A stretch of 64,000 nucleotides of DNA from UBA1479 sp963972065 (GCA_963972065.1 CAXAVJ010000002.1:36765-100764); one strand, 5' to 3'. Positions 37,151 to 45,870 are shown, counted from the first letter of the stretch. The notes: generated from the sequence alone by a model not told the origin. Translations and numbers: made by a program.

Positions 37151-37963
37151 TCATCTCGTTTCGCTGCCGCCGCCCAGGCGGTCGGAATAAATGCGCACAA
37201 TGTCGAGCGGGAACGCTTCCGTGCCCGCACCCCCCTGAGGCGCGCCGCGCTTCACGGTTTCGGTCAATTGCGGATTGTTCGTCAGTTGCTGAAACGCGCG
37301 CTCGGCAAGTACCGCGGGCGCACGCTTGGTCAGGCCCGCGATGTCCACATGATCGACGGTGGCGACCATGTCCTCTTTCGACAATTTGGTGCCCTGCGGC
37401 GCGCAGTAGTAACCGAACAGGTGGTTATCGTAACGGCCGCGATAGTCGTGCGGATCGGCGTTGAATTCGGCGTGGAATCCGAAGCAGCTTTGCCCCGTGT
37501 CCTTGCGGTCAAATGGCAGCAGGTAATAGGGCAGCTTGCCCTTGTAGGCGAAGCTGTCGGCGCCGTAGGCGAATTTGCCGCCCTTGGCTAGGTTCCAAAG
37601 CTCCAACGTATCCTGGGTCGTCTTGTCGAATTCCAGGACATGCTTGTCGCCGCCCTGCGCGCCATAGCCGTAGGACGAGGCCTCGACGGAGATAATCTCC
37701 GCCTGGGCGCCGCCGGCACCCCGGAACAGGGCGTATTCCTCTTCCTGGTAGTTGTCCTTGTATTCGGCGCGGAGGGCACTTTGCGGCGCCAGCCCCGGCG
37801 CGTCGAACGACAGCAACTCGCTGCCGGGTGGCACAGGGGCGACGGCAGGGGAGACATTCCAGGTTGCGTTCATGGTGCAGCCGGAAATCAACAGAACCGC
37901 GCCGGCCGCCGCGACGGCCTTGGAAATAAACGTTGTCGGCGATTTCGAACGAGAGAACTTCAT
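37151..37963 (-). CDS. Hypothetical lipoprotein
   Basis: 270 aa. A lipobox LISGC places the lipidated Cys at residue 29 after a basic signal sequence. The mature domain is rich in aromatic residues (YQEEEYALFRG, SYGYGAQGGDK, LFGYYCAPQG) and has two further cysteines, in GQSCFGF and GYYCAP, that could form a disulfide. No family was recognised. Expressed alone, facing the DUF2141 gene. Confidence 0.7.
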   Translation of the reverse strand: MKFSRSKSPTTFISKAVAAAGAVLLISGCTMNATWNVSPAVAPVPPGSELLSFDAPGLAPQSALRAEYKDNYQEEEYALFRGAGGAQAEIISVEASSYGYGAQGGDKHVLEFDKTTQDTLELWNLAKGGKFAYGADSFAYKGKLPYYLLPFDRKDTGQSCFGFHAEFNADPHDYRGRYDNHLFGYYCAPQGTKLSKEDMVATVDHVDIAGLTKRAPAVLAERAFQQLTNNPQLTETVKRGAPQGGAGTEAFPLDIVRIYSDRLGGGSETR

Positions 37964-38114
37964 CTGCGTACACTCCAGCGAATGACGGATAGATCCGGAA
38001 ACCGCCCCTTCCCGGACATACGTTCAATATTGCATTTATAATTTGTGTCCACGGGCAGGGGAAATCAAGTTTTCGCGTGTGAAATAGAAGGCTTCGATTT
38101 CAATGGATTGCGGA

Positions 38115-38684
38115 TCAAAATCCGCGTCCGTTGTCGGCGAGAAAGGCGAGTTCGTCCTCGGTCGACGGGCGGTCGAGCACGGCGTTGCGGTGAGGGAAGC
38201 GGCCGAATTCGCGGATAATTGCATGGTGCTTGAGCGCCGATTCGACGCAGGCGTCGTTGGGGATGGTGGCGAACAGCAGGACCGAGCGTTCCTGGGCGGT
38301 CAGATCCTCGGCATGCATGAACGGCATGTAAAGGAACATGCGCTGCGCCCAGTCGAGCCCCCGGTCGTGGCGCGCCATCAACGCCTTGCGCGCATGCGCC
38401 AGGGCCTGTGCGTCGGTGGCGTAGGCCTCCGGCCCGTCGCGGAACAGATTGCGCGGCATCTGATCGAGCAGAATAACCAGGGCGAGGCTGCCCAAGGGTT
38501 TGCGTGCCAGGCTGTCGTAATGGCCCTTGGCCGCCCAATGGTAATGATCTTCGAAACGGACCCGGATATCGGTATCGAACGCCGCATCGGCCTTGAACCA
38601 CACGTCGCGGAACACGGGCTCTCCCGTGTCGTCCCGCACGAACCAGAAATCCAGAACCTCTTCGATCACCGCCGCCCGTGACAT
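38115..38684 (-). CDS. DUF924 family protein
   Basis: 189 aa soluble helical protein. LDFWF near the N-terminus, ALVILLDQMPRNLFRDGP, and the C-terminal IIREFGRFPHRNAVLDRPST(E)DELAFL are diagnostic of DUF924 (TPR-like fold, function unknown). The start ATG 38684 agrees with the family start. No operon partner. Confidence 0.9.
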   Translation of the reverse strand: MSRAAVIEEVLDFWFVRDDTGEPVFRDVWFKADAAFDTDIRVRFEDHYHWAAKGHYDSLARKPLGSLALVILLDQMPRNLFRDGPEAYATDAQALAHARKALMARHDRGLDWAQRMFLYMPFMHAEDLTAQERSVLLFATIPNDACVESALKHHAIIREFGRFPHRNAVLDRPSTEDELAFLADNGRGF

Positions 38685-38717
38685 GCGGTCCTCCTGTGTC
38701 CCTTTCCGTCAAACGAC

Positions 38718-38784
38718 CATAACAGGCCCACGAACCCTTGTTATGCCCCCCTCTTTAGCGATAGCGTACACGCCCTGCCGTGTA
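38718..38784. promoter_or_regulatory. Two inverted repeats upstream of ynbE
   Basis: CATAACA/TGTTATG (38718-38724 and 38739-38745) and TACACG/CGTGTA (38767-38772 and 38779-38784) are perfect inverted repeats in the 151-base gap between the divergent DUF924 gene and ynbE. Either could be a regulator site or a small terminator. No known box was recognised. Confidence 0.35.
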
Positions 38785-38835
38785 AGCGGCGTATTTTTTC
38801 CGGCGCATGACCATGGAACGGAAGGAGTCCCCCGC

Positions 38836-39060
38836 ATGACAGTCCGCTTCCGCAGGCTTTTGGGCCTTAGCGTCCTGATGCGCGGAACCCTGTGTGGCGC
38901 GACCCTAGCCCTGGCCACCGCGTGCCAGCCGACCGTGCAGGTGGCCGCCCCGGAGAAACCCATCGTCATCAATCTGAACGTGAAGATCGAACACGAGGTC
39001 CGGGTAAAACTGGAAAAAGACGTGGATGATCTTCTCAAGAAAAACAGCGATTTGTTCTGA
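38836..39060 (+). CDS. ynbE: YnbE family lipoprotein
   Basis: 74 aa. Lipobox LATAC puts the lipidated Cys at residue 30; the mature part PEKPIVINLNVKIEHEVRVKLE is the YnbE signature. In E. coli YnbE pairs with the AsmA-like YdbH to bridge inner and outer membranes for phospholipid transport. GGAAGGAG precedes ATG 38836. The stop overlaps the ydbL start by one base. No ydbH lies beside it. Confidence 0.88.
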   Translation: MTVRFRRLLGLSVLMRGTLCGATLALATACQPTVQVAAPEKPIVINLNVKIEHEVRVKLEKDVDDLLKKNSDLF

Positions 39061-39395
39061 TGAAGCGCATGATGAAATCGATCGCCCTGGCGGCGGTGCT
39101 GGTCGTGACCCTGACCGTCAACGCCTTCGCCCTGGACCTCGGCACGGCCAAGGGCCAGGGATTGGTCGGCGAACGGCCGGACGGCTATCTGGGCGCTGTC
39201 GCCGCCGGACGCGCCGACGTGCAGGCCCTGGTTAACGACATCAACGCGCAGCGCCGCGCCAAGTACCAGGGCATCGCCGAACGGCGCGGCACCACGCTGG
39301 CCGCCGTCGAACAGTTCGTCGGCCAAAAACTCATTTCCCGCGCGGATCCTGGCGAATACGTGATGACACCCGGCGGCCAATGGGTCCGCAAGTAG
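39060..39395 (+). CDS. ydbL: YdbL/DUF1318 family exported protein
   Basis: 111 aa. Signal peptide ending about residue 23 (VTLTVNAFA). The mature domain has AKGQGLVGERPDGYLG and NDINAQRRAKYQGIAERRGTT, typical of DUF1318. It ends with the common TPGGQWVRK. Translationally coupled to ynbE (TGATG). In E. coli YdbL modulates the YdbH-YnbE bridge. Confidence 0.9.
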   Translation: MKRMMKSIALAAVLVVTLTVNAFALDLGTAKGQGLVGERPDGYLGAVAAGRADVQALVNDINAQRRAKYQGIAERRGTTLAAVEQFVGQKLISRADPGEYVMTPGGQWVRK

Positions 39396-39399
39396 CCCC

Positions 39400-39621
39400 A
39401 TGACCCCATCCGACACCAACACCAACGACATGTCGGCTCTGCTCGATTGGCTTGACCAGTTCCAGGGTTTCCGCCCCGAGGCCGTGAATTTGGCCGATCC
39501 GGCGGGGGCATCCCGCAACGCCGCCAAGGCCGGACGCGACGCCGCCCGGGGCCTGCCCTTCGATGCCGACCCGGCGGGCTTCACCCGCCTGCTCGAAACC
39601 CTTGCCCGCAAAGACGCCTGA
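39400..39621 (+). CDS. Small AtzG-like protein preceding an amidase
   Basis: 73 aa. It has a helical core (SALLDWLDQFQGFRPEAV) and a C-terminal GLPFDADPAGFTRLLETLA that resembles the layout of AtzG/DUF4089 small subunits found before AtzE/F-type amidases. The match is weak and from memory. It lies 4 bases after ydbL and 4 bases before the amidase GTG. An alternative start is ATG 39430. Confidence 0.5.
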   Translation: MTPSDTNTNDMSALLDWLDQFQGFRPEAVNLADPAGASRNAAKAGRDAARGLPFDADPAGFTRLLETLARKDA

Positions 39622-39625
39622 TCCC

Positions 39626-41050
39626 GTGACCACGCCCGTCGATCTCGCCTTCATGACCCTGGCCGAAGCCGCCGCCGCGATCGCCGCGGGCGACGTCTCG
39701 TCCCGTGAGGTGACCGAGGCCTGTCTCAAGCGCATGACGGCGCTGAACCCCCAGGTCAACGCGCTGGCCGGATTGGACGAGGCCGACGCCCTGGCACAGG
39801 CGGACGCCGCCGACGCGGCGCGGGCCAAGGGGGCGGCCCTGGGCCCGCTGCACGGCGTGCCATTGGCGCATAAGGACATGTACTACCGCCGGGGCCGGGT
39901 CTCGGCCTGCGGCTCCGCCATCCGCAAGGATTTCCGCCCCGACCACACGGCGACGGCGCTGGAACGCCTCGACGCCGCCGGGGCATTGGATATCGCGCGG
40001 CTCAACATGGTCGAATTCGCGTTCGGCGTGACCGGCCATAACGACGTCGTCGGCACGCCCCGCAATCCCTGGAACACGGCCCATATGACCGGGGGCTCGT
40101 CCTCCGGCTCGGGCGTCGCCGTGGCGTCGCGCATGTGTTTCGGGGCCCTGGGTTCGGACACCGGCGGCTCGATCCGCCTGCCCGCCGCCTGCTGCGGGCT
40201 GGTCGGCATGAAACCGACTTACGGGCGGGTCAGCCGCCACGGCGCCATGCCCCTGGCCCATTCCCTGGACACCGTCGGCCCCCTGACCCGCACCGTGCGC
40301 GACAACGCCCTGATCATGCAGGCCATCGCGGGGATCGATCCCAACGATCCGGTCACGGCCGGAACGCCCGTCGGCGACTATCTGGGCGGATTGGACAAGG
40401 ACGTGCGGGGGCTCAAGGTTGGCCTGCCGGAAAACTTCTTCTACGACGGCGTCGCCCCCGAGGTTCGGACCCTGGTCGAGGCCAGCCTGAAGATGTTCGA
40501 GGATCGGGGCTGCGAAATCGTGCCCGTGAAGATCCCGGATGCCGTCGCCGTCATGAACCGCCTGACCAACCTGATCACGGCGACCGAGGGGGCGGCCGTG
40601 CATTCCCGCTGGATGGAAACGCAGGCGACCGATTACGGCCCACAGACCCGCGCCCGTCTCGCCATCGGCCTGTTCACACCGGCGAGTGTCTATCTTCGCG
40701 TGCTGACCCTGCGCAAGCAGCTGGTCCGGGAATTCTGCGATCAGGTGTTCGGCAAGGTCGATGTCCTGCACACGCCGTTGATGACCATGCCCGTGCCGAC
40801 CCTGGCGGAAAGCAACATGTCCGCCAATCCCGGCTTCGCCGATTACCTGTTGAAGATCGGCCACAACACCCGGCCGGGGAATTTCCTAGGCTTGCCCGGG
40901 CTCAACGTGCCCTGCGGCTTCACGCCGGACGGCCTGCCCTGTTCGTTCCAATTGATGGGGCGGCCCTTCGACGAAGGGCTGCTGTACCGTCTCGGCCAGG
41001 CCTATCAGCAGGCCACGGACTGGCACGGCCGCGCGCCCGACCTGAGTTAA
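39626..41050 (+). CDS. Amidase signature enzyme (AtzF/GatA-like)
   Basis: 474 aa from GTG 39626. The Ser-cisSer-Lys triad is K83 (AHKDM), a Ser in GGSSSGSG (158-160) and the nucleophile S182 in GSDTGGSIR. The family hydrolyses amide bonds; substrate unknown. The frame is open to 39563 but overlaps the small upstream gene; a start at ATG 39653 is also possible. A gatB is not seen here, so it is more likely a free amidase than GatA. It overlaps the convergent HAD gene by four bases. Confidence 0.85.
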   Translation: MTTPVDLAFMTLAEAAAAIAAGDVSSREVTEACLKRMTALNPQVNALAGLDEADALAQADAADAARAKGAALGPLHGVPLAHKDMYYRRGRVSACGSAIRKDFRPDHTATALERLDAAGALDIARLNMVEFAFGVTGHNDVVGTPRNPWNTAHMTGGSSSGSGVAVASRMCFGALGSDTGGSIRLPAACCGLVGMKPTYGRVSRHGAMPLAHSLDTVGPLTRTVRDNALIMQAIAGIDPNDPVTAGTPVGDYLGGLDKDVRGLKVGLPENFFYDGVAPEVRTLVEASLKMFEDRGCEIVPVKIPDAVAVMNRLTNLITATEGAAVHSRWMETQATDYGPQTRARLAIGLFTPASVYLRVLTLRKQLVREFCDQVFGKVDVLHTPLMTMPVPTLAESNMSANPGFADYLLKIGHNTRPGNFLGLPGLNVPCGFTPDGLPCSFQLMGRPFDEGLLYRLGQAYQQATDWHGRAPDLS

Positions 41051-41679
41051 TCGAGAAATCCCAAAAGAGGTTCGATGGTCCGGGAATCCATGACCACGGG
41101 CGCACTCCCGTCGCCGGGCGCCATGCCCGCCTGGTTGTGCCAGAACACGCCCATCCCGCCCTGGTGCGCCCCCGCGATGTCGAAGGGCGATCCCGCGACG
41201 TACAAGGTCCGTTCCGCCGTGGTGCCGAGTGCCATCAAGCCCGCCGCATAGGCCTTGGGATTGGGTTTGTACCAGCCCGAGGTCTCGGCGATGGTGACCG
41301 CGTCGAAGTCGACGCCGACGCCGGCCACGGCCTTTGCGCCCAGGGCGATGGAACAGTTGGTGACGACGCCGACGGAAATTCCGCGTGCCTGTACGGCCGT
41401 CAACGTTTCCGCCACGCCCGGCCAAGGCCGCAGGTCGCCGTAACCGTCGAACAGGGCCTGCACGGCGGCCTCGGAAATGTCTTCCTGACGGGCGGCCTCG
41501 CGCACCAGGTCCTCGTAGGACACATAGGGCCCCGGCTGGGCGAAGGTCACGCGCAGATAAGCCATGCGCCAGCGGCGGCCCGGCTCCGTCCCGCCGGCGG
41601 CGTCATCCCACAGGTCCCAGGAATTCAGCAGGCCCGTCAGCAGGTCGCAGAGAACCGCGTCGTAACGGACGGCCGCCAT
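41047..41679 (-). CDS. HAD superfamily hydrolase, haloacid dehalogenase type II-like
   Basis: 210 aa. Motif I is CDLLTGLL (D12), where the usual D-x-x-G-T order of type II dehalogenases is D-x-x-T-G. Motif II is VVTNCS, motif III is the Lys in SGWYKPNPKAY, and motif IV is VAGSPFDIAGA. It probably dephosphorylates or dehalogenates a small molecule; the altered motif I argues against a classical haloacid dehalogenase. Its ATG shares one base with the ftsY stop, so it is the last gene of the dapF-mtaB-ftsY run. Confidence 0.78.
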   Translation of the reverse strand: MAAVRYDAVLCDLLTGLLNSWDLWDDAAGGTEPGRRWRMAYLRVTFAQPGPYVSYEDLVREAARQEDISEAAVQALFDGYGDLRPWPGVAETLTAVQARGISVGVVTNCSIALGAKAVAGVGVDFDAVTIAETSGWYKPNPKAYAAGLMALGTTAERTLYVAGSPFDIAGAHQGGMGVFWHNQAGMAPGDGSAPVVMDSRTIEPLLGFLD

Positions 41680-42611
41680 CAGCCGTCCAGCCCCATGAGC
41701 GAGCGGGCGAAGCTGCGCGCCTCGAACGGTTTCAGGTCGTCGATGCCCTCGCCCACGCCGACGGCATGGACCGGCAGGCCGAACTTTTCCGCCAAGGCCA
41801 CGACCACGCCGCCCTTGGCCGAACCGTCCAGCTTGGTCATCACCAAGCCGGTCACCTCGACCGCATCCTTGAACGCCTCGACCTGGGCATGGGCGTTCTG
41901 GCCGATGGTCGCGTCCATCACCAGCAGACAGGCATGGGGGGCGGTTGCGTCCTGTTTCTTGATGACGCGGACGACCTTCTCCAACTCGGCCATCAGGTCC
42001 TTCTTGTTCTGAAGTCTTCCGGCGGTGTCGATGATGACGATGTCGTGGCCCTGGTCGCGGGCATCGCGCACGGCGTCGAAGGCGAGGCCCGCCGGGTCCG
42101 CCCCCTGGGCCCGGGCGACGACGGGACAGCCCGTGCGTTCGCCCCAGACCTGAAGCTGTTCGATGGCGGCGGCGCGGAAGGTGTCGCCGGCGGCCAGCAG
42201 GACCGATTTTCCCTGGGCCTTGAATTGGGCCGCCAGCTTGCCGATGGTCGTCGTCTTGCCCGACCCGTTGACGCCGCAGACCAGAAGCACGAAGGGCCGA
42301 GGCCCGCCGTCGACGACAAGCGGCCGGGCGGCGGGTTCCAGCAGGGCCGCGATCTCGTCGGCCAGGGCTTCGCGCACTTCGCCGTCGGTCACTTCCTTGT
42401 CGAACCGCCCCTTGGCCAGCGCCGTGGTCAGGCGGGCCGCCGTGGCCACGCCCAGATCACCCCGGATGAGGATCTCTTCAAGTTCGTCGAGGGCGGCCTG
42501 GTCCAGTTTGCGCTTGGTAAAGACATCGGAGATGGCGCCGCCGACCCGGTCGGCCGATTTCGACAGGCCCGACCGCAGCCGGGCAAGCCAGCCCTGGGCT
42601 TCTTCCGCCAT
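41679..42611 (-). CDS. ftsY: Signal recognition particle receptor FtsY
   Basis: 310 aa. The NG domain GTPase has G1 GVNGSGKTTT, G3 DTAGR and G4 TKLDG; the final GEGIDDLKPFEARSFARSLMG is the FtsY C-terminal signature. The acidic A domain of E. coli FtsY is absent, as in many alphaproteobacteria. It docks Ffh-bound ribosomes at the inner membrane; its partner ffh is encoded 3.6 kb away. One-base overlaps on both sides (mtaB and HAD). Confidence 0.95.
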   Translation of the reverse strand: MAEEAQGWLARLRSGLSKSADRVGGAISDVFTKRKLDQAALDELEEILIRGDLGVATAARLTTALAKGRFDKEVTDGEVREALADEIAALLEPAARPLVVDGGPRPFVLLVCGVNGSGKTTTIGKLAAQFKAQGKSVLLAAGDTFRAAAIEQLQVWGERTGCPVVARAQGADPAGLAFDAVRDARDQGHDIVIIDTAGRLQNKKDLMAELEKVVRVIKKQDATAPHACLLVMDATIGQNAHAQVEAFKDAVEVTGLVMTKLDGSAKGGVVVALAEKFGLPVHAVGVGEGIDDLKPFEARSFARSLMGLDG

Positions 42612-43864
42612 CAGGCCGGGGTGCCTGTCAGGCCGCCCGGCCGCACGCCGGTGATGCGCGCGGCGACGACCGTGCCCTCGGCGACCGGGGCATCCAGATG
42701 CACGGGCGCGTAGTGGGGACTGTAGCCCATGGCGTCCCGTTCGATCAGCACCGGCACGGTCTGCCCGATGCTGGTGGCGAGGAAACGAGCCAGGTTGGCC
42801 GCACCCGCATCGCGCAATTCCGCCGCGCGGGCCTTGCGTTCCGGCACGTCAACGGTCGGCATTCTGGCCGCCGGGGTGCCGTCCCGTTCCGAATAGGGAA
42901 AGACGTGAAGATGCACGAGATCGAGGTCGCGCACGGCGGCAAGCGTGTTGTCGTGCATGGCCTGCGTTTCGGTCGGGAAGCCCGCGATCAGGTCGGCGCC
43001 CAGAACCAAATCAGGGCGCAGGGCGCGGGCCCGTTCGGCAACCTTGTAGGCGTCATCGCGGCTGTGGCGGCGCTTCATCCGTTTCAAAACCATGTCGTCC
43101 ATGGCCTGGAGCGACAGATGCAGATGCGGCATCAGGCGCGTTTCCTCGGCCAATGCGCGGAACAGCTCGTCATCCATGGCGGCAGGGTCGAGGGACGACA
43201 GGCGCAGCCGTTCCAGTTCGGGCACCGCCTTCAAGAGACGCCGCACCAGGTGGCCCAGGGTCGGGTTGCCCGGCAGGTCCGTGCCGTAGGAACAGATGTC
43301 GACGCCGGTCAGCACGACCTCGCGGTAGCCCCGGGCGACCAGGGCCCGCACCTGATCGGCGATGGCGCCCATGGCGAGGGAGCGGTTGTTGCCGCGCGCG
43401 AAGGGGATGATGCAGAAGGTGCAGCGATGGTCGCAACCCTGCTGCACCTGGACGAAGGCGCGGGCGCGGCCGTCGAAGCCGTCGATCAGATGGGCCGCCG
43501 TTTCCTTGATCGTCATGATGTCGGCGACCTGGATTTCCGGGCCGTCCGGATTGCCGAGCACCGCATAAGCGGCGGGGTCGAGCTTTTCCTCGTTGCCCAT
43601 GACACGGTCGACTTCCGGCATGGCGGCGTATTTCGCGGGATCGAGTTGCGCCGCGCAGCCGGTGACGATGACCTTGGCCCCCGGGCGGTCGCGGCGCGCG
43701 CGGCGGATCGCCTGGCGGGCCTGGCGTTCAGCCTCGGCCGTGACGGCGCAGGTATTGACGATGATGGTGTCGGCCAACCCGGCGCGGGCGGCGTTGGCGC
43801 GCATGACTTCGCTTTCGAAGGCGTTCAGGCGGCACCCCAGGGTGATGACATCCGCACCGCTCAT
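42611..43864 (-). CDS. mtaB: tRNA methylthiotransferase MtaB
   Basis: 417 aa. The UPF0004 domain has cysteines C11, C39 and C70; the radical SAM CxxxCxxC is C144, C148, C151 (CDHRCTFC). A C-terminal TRAM-like domain follows. It adds the methylthio group to t6A37 in ANN-decoding tRNAs. The GCRLN start and ITLGC favour MtaB over MiaB. Four bases after dapF, one-base overlap with ftsY. Confidence 0.93.
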   Translation of the reverse strand: MSGADVITLGCRLNAFESEVMRANAARAGLADTIIVNTCAVTAEAERQARQAIRRARRDRPGAKVIVTGCAAQLDPAKYAAMPEVDRVMGNEEKLDPAAYAVLGNPDGPEIQVADIMTIKETAAHLIDGFDGRARAFVQVQQGCDHRCTFCIIPFARGNNRSLAMGAIADQVRALVARGYREVVLTGVDICSYGTDLPGNPTLGHLVRRLLKAVPELERLRLSSLDPAAMDDELFRALAEETRLMPHLHLSLQAMDDMVLKRMKRRHSRDDAYKVAERARALRPDLVLGADLIAGFPTETQAMHDNTLAAVRDLDLVHLHVFPYSERDGTPAARMPTVDVPERKARAAELRDAGAANLARFLATSIGQTVPVLIERDAMGYSPHYAPVHLDAPVAEGTVVAARITGVRPGGLTGTPA

Positions 43865-43868
43865 GGCA

Positions 43869-44723
43869 TCACCCGCCGGTCGCGGCGCCGTTCAGCAGCC
43901 GGGGGTCCAGGGTGCCGGTAAAGCTGGTCGCCACGGGCCCGGTCAGCAGCACGTGGTCGTCAGGCAGCCATTCGATGGTCAGGGTCCCGCCGTCGACGAT
44001 CACGTCGGCCTTGCGGCCGGCGATCAGGCCCCGGCGCACGGCGGCGACCAGGGTCGCGCAGGCGCCCGTGCCGCAGGCCTGGGTCACGCCGGCGCCCCGT
44101 TCCCACACCCGCATGCGGATGGCGCCGTCGGGACGCAGGCTGGCGGCCTCGACGTTGGTGAATTGGGGGAACATTTTGTGCTGTTCGATGACGGGGCCGA
44201 ACACCTCGATCGGCACGGCATCCGCATCATCAACGAAATAGACCGCATGGGGATTACCCATGGAAACACAGACCGCATCCTGAAGCGGCCCGGCGCCGGC
44301 ATCGACATGCAGAGTGTCGACCGCTTCGGACAGGGGGATTTCCCGCCAATCCAGGCGCGCCGTGCCCATGTCCACGGTAACCAGGCCGTCCTTGCCCTTC
44401 TCCGCGTCCAGCAGCCCCGCACCCGTTTCGACAATCAGGTGGTCGGAAGATTTTTCGTCCATCAGCATGGCCGCGATGCAGCGGGTACCGTTGCCGCAGG
44501 CCAGGGATTCCCCGCCATCGGAATTGTGGAACCGCACGAACACGTCGGCGATGTCCGAGCGCGGCCGTTCCAGCACGATCAACTGGTCGCAGCCGACGCC
44601 GCGGCGGCGGTCGGCGATGGCCGCGGCCTGACCGGCGGTCAGGGGCATCGGCGTCTCGCGGGCGTCCAGCACCACGAAGTCGTTGCCCAGGCCGTGCATC
44701 TTTATAAAGGGCACCTGTTCCAT
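43869..44723 (-). CDS. dapF: Diaminopimelate epimerase
   Basis: 284 aa. The two catalytic cysteines are visible: C76 in GESLACGNGTRC and a second near residue 220 in VTQACGTGACA. MHGLGNDFVVLDAR begins the first lobe. It converts LL- to meso-diaminopimelate for lysine and peptidoglycan. First gene of the minus-strand dapF-mtaB-ftsY-HAD run. Confidence 0.96.
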   Translation of the reverse strand: MEQVPFIKMHGLGNDFVVLDARETPMPLTAGQAAAIADRRRGVGCDQLIVLERPRSDIADVFVRFHNSDGGESLACGNGTRCIAAMLMDEKSSDHLIVETGAGLLDAEKGKDGLVTVDMGTARLDWREIPLSEAVDTLHVDAGAGPLQDAVCVSMGNPHAVYFVDDADAVPIEVFGPVIEQHKMFPQFTNVEAASLRPDGAIRMRVWERGAGVTQACGTGACATLVAAVRRGLIAGRKADVIVDGGTLTIEWLPDDHVLLTGPVATSFTGTLDPRLLNGAATGG

Positions 44724-44771
44724 GGATGGCTACATAGGCCCGACGGGCCGAGAAGTCCATGACCTTCGCCC

Positions 44772-45431
44772 TCAGGAGCCGAAGGCGGTGAGGAAGGAAT
44801 TGGCAAGAAACGCCTGATGTTCGGGACCGTAAGCATGGCCCGCGCCGACCGGACAGGCGCGCCGCGCCAGGCAACCGCCGGTCATGCATTCCACGCCTTC
44901 GGCCGCGCGCAGATGCCCCAGACAGGCCGGAAGGTCGAAGCCCTTGTCCCCAAAGGCGTTCACGGGACAGGCCGACAAGCAGGGCCGGTCGACACAGCCG
45001 TCGCAGGGATGGGCGGCCGCCGGCGGCGGGCCCAGGTCGATCATCCCGGCGAACAGCAGCGCCCCCCGATAGCTGTGCCACAACCCGAATTCGGGATGGG
45101 TGAGCGGACCGATGGGTGACGGCTTCAACCCCTCCGCGCGCATGGCCCATTGCTGAAACGGGTGATGGGGCGGGCCGCCGAAGGGATAGACCACGCGGGC
45201 ATCCAGGTCCGCCGCCGCCGGGGCCAGGACCCGTTCCGTCCAGGCGTCCAGAGGATCCGGCTCGTCCCGGCGATTAGCCCTGAAATGGGGCCATAGACGC
45301 CCACCCTGGTCGCCGACCAGGATCAGGGTCCGGGGCGCGCCCGGCACGGCGTCTTGCGCCGCCGGGTGGAACCCGCCCCGCAGGGCAAGGCCGGTGGCGG
45401 CGATGCGGCGTGTTACCGTGATCAGGTCCAT
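44772..45431 (-). CDS. 4Fe-4S ferredoxin-like protein
   Basis: 219 aa. The C-terminal half has cysteine clusters CDGCVDRPCLSACP and CMTGGCLARRACPVG, enough for one or two clusters although spacing is not the standard 2[4Fe-4S] pattern. The N-terminal half (RTLILVGDQGGRLWPHF, YPFGGPPHHPFQQW) is alphaproteobacterial-specific. ATG 45431 is preferred to the open frame further upstream. Function unknown. It is 48 bases upstream of dapF on the same strand and may share its promoter. Confidence 0.8.
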   Translation of the reverse strand: MDLITVTRRIAATGLALRGGFHPAAQDAVPGAPRTLILVGDQGGRLWPHFRANRRDEPDPLDAWTERVLAPAAADLDARVVYPFGGPPHHPFQQWAMRAEGLKPSPIGPLTHPEFGLWHSYRGALLFAGMIDLGPPPAAAHPCDGCVDRPCLSACPVNAFGDKGFDLPACLGHLRAAEGVECMTGGCLARRACPVGAGHAYGPEHQAFLANSFLTAFGS

Positions 45432-45471
45432 GACTGCGTTTGTCCTCCCGGCAGGTTCAGGGGTCAAGACA

Positions 45472-45870
45472 TCAGGCGGTTTCGTCCGCCGCCCGCGCCA
45501 GGGCGCGGATCGCCTCGGTGACGCTGCGGCGCAAGCTTGGGTCGCGGATGCGCGCAAGCTGCCGTAAGAAGTCCTCGGCCTCACCCGCGAAGGCCCTCGC
45601 CGCCCCCGCGCCGGTGTCCGGCCCTGGCCAGATCCGGTCCGCGCCGTCGAACAGGTCGGCTGGATCGCAGTCGAACACCCCCGACAAAACGAGGATTTCG
45701 CTCGCCTTAACCTCGGTCAAACCGATTTCCCGGTTGGTATAGGCCTGCACGGAAAGGCCGAGCGCACGGGCGGTGGTGGCGCGGGAAACACCGACCCGTT
45801 CGCGAAGCGCCTGCAGCCGCGCGCCGATATGTGAAGCCAGTTTCCCGTCGTCCGTACCGTCCGTCGCCAT
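45472..45870 (-). CDS. XRE-family transcriptional regulator
   Basis: 132 aa. The helix-turn-helix lies at about residues 15-70 (LRERVGVSRATTARALGLSVQAYTNREIG). The C-terminal helix (AEDFLRQLARIRDPSLRRSVTEAIRALA) resembles the RIRD-type tail seen in SinR/phage-type regulators of Rhodospirillales. Lies 40 bases upstream of the ferredoxin gene; its target is not evident. Confidence 0.85.
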   Translation of the reverse strand: MATDGTDDGKLASHIGARLQALRERVGVSRATTARALGLSVQAYTNREIGLTEVKASEILVLSGVFDCDPADLFDGADRIWPGPDTGAGAARAFAGEAEDFLRQLARIRDPSLRRSVTEAIRALARAADETA

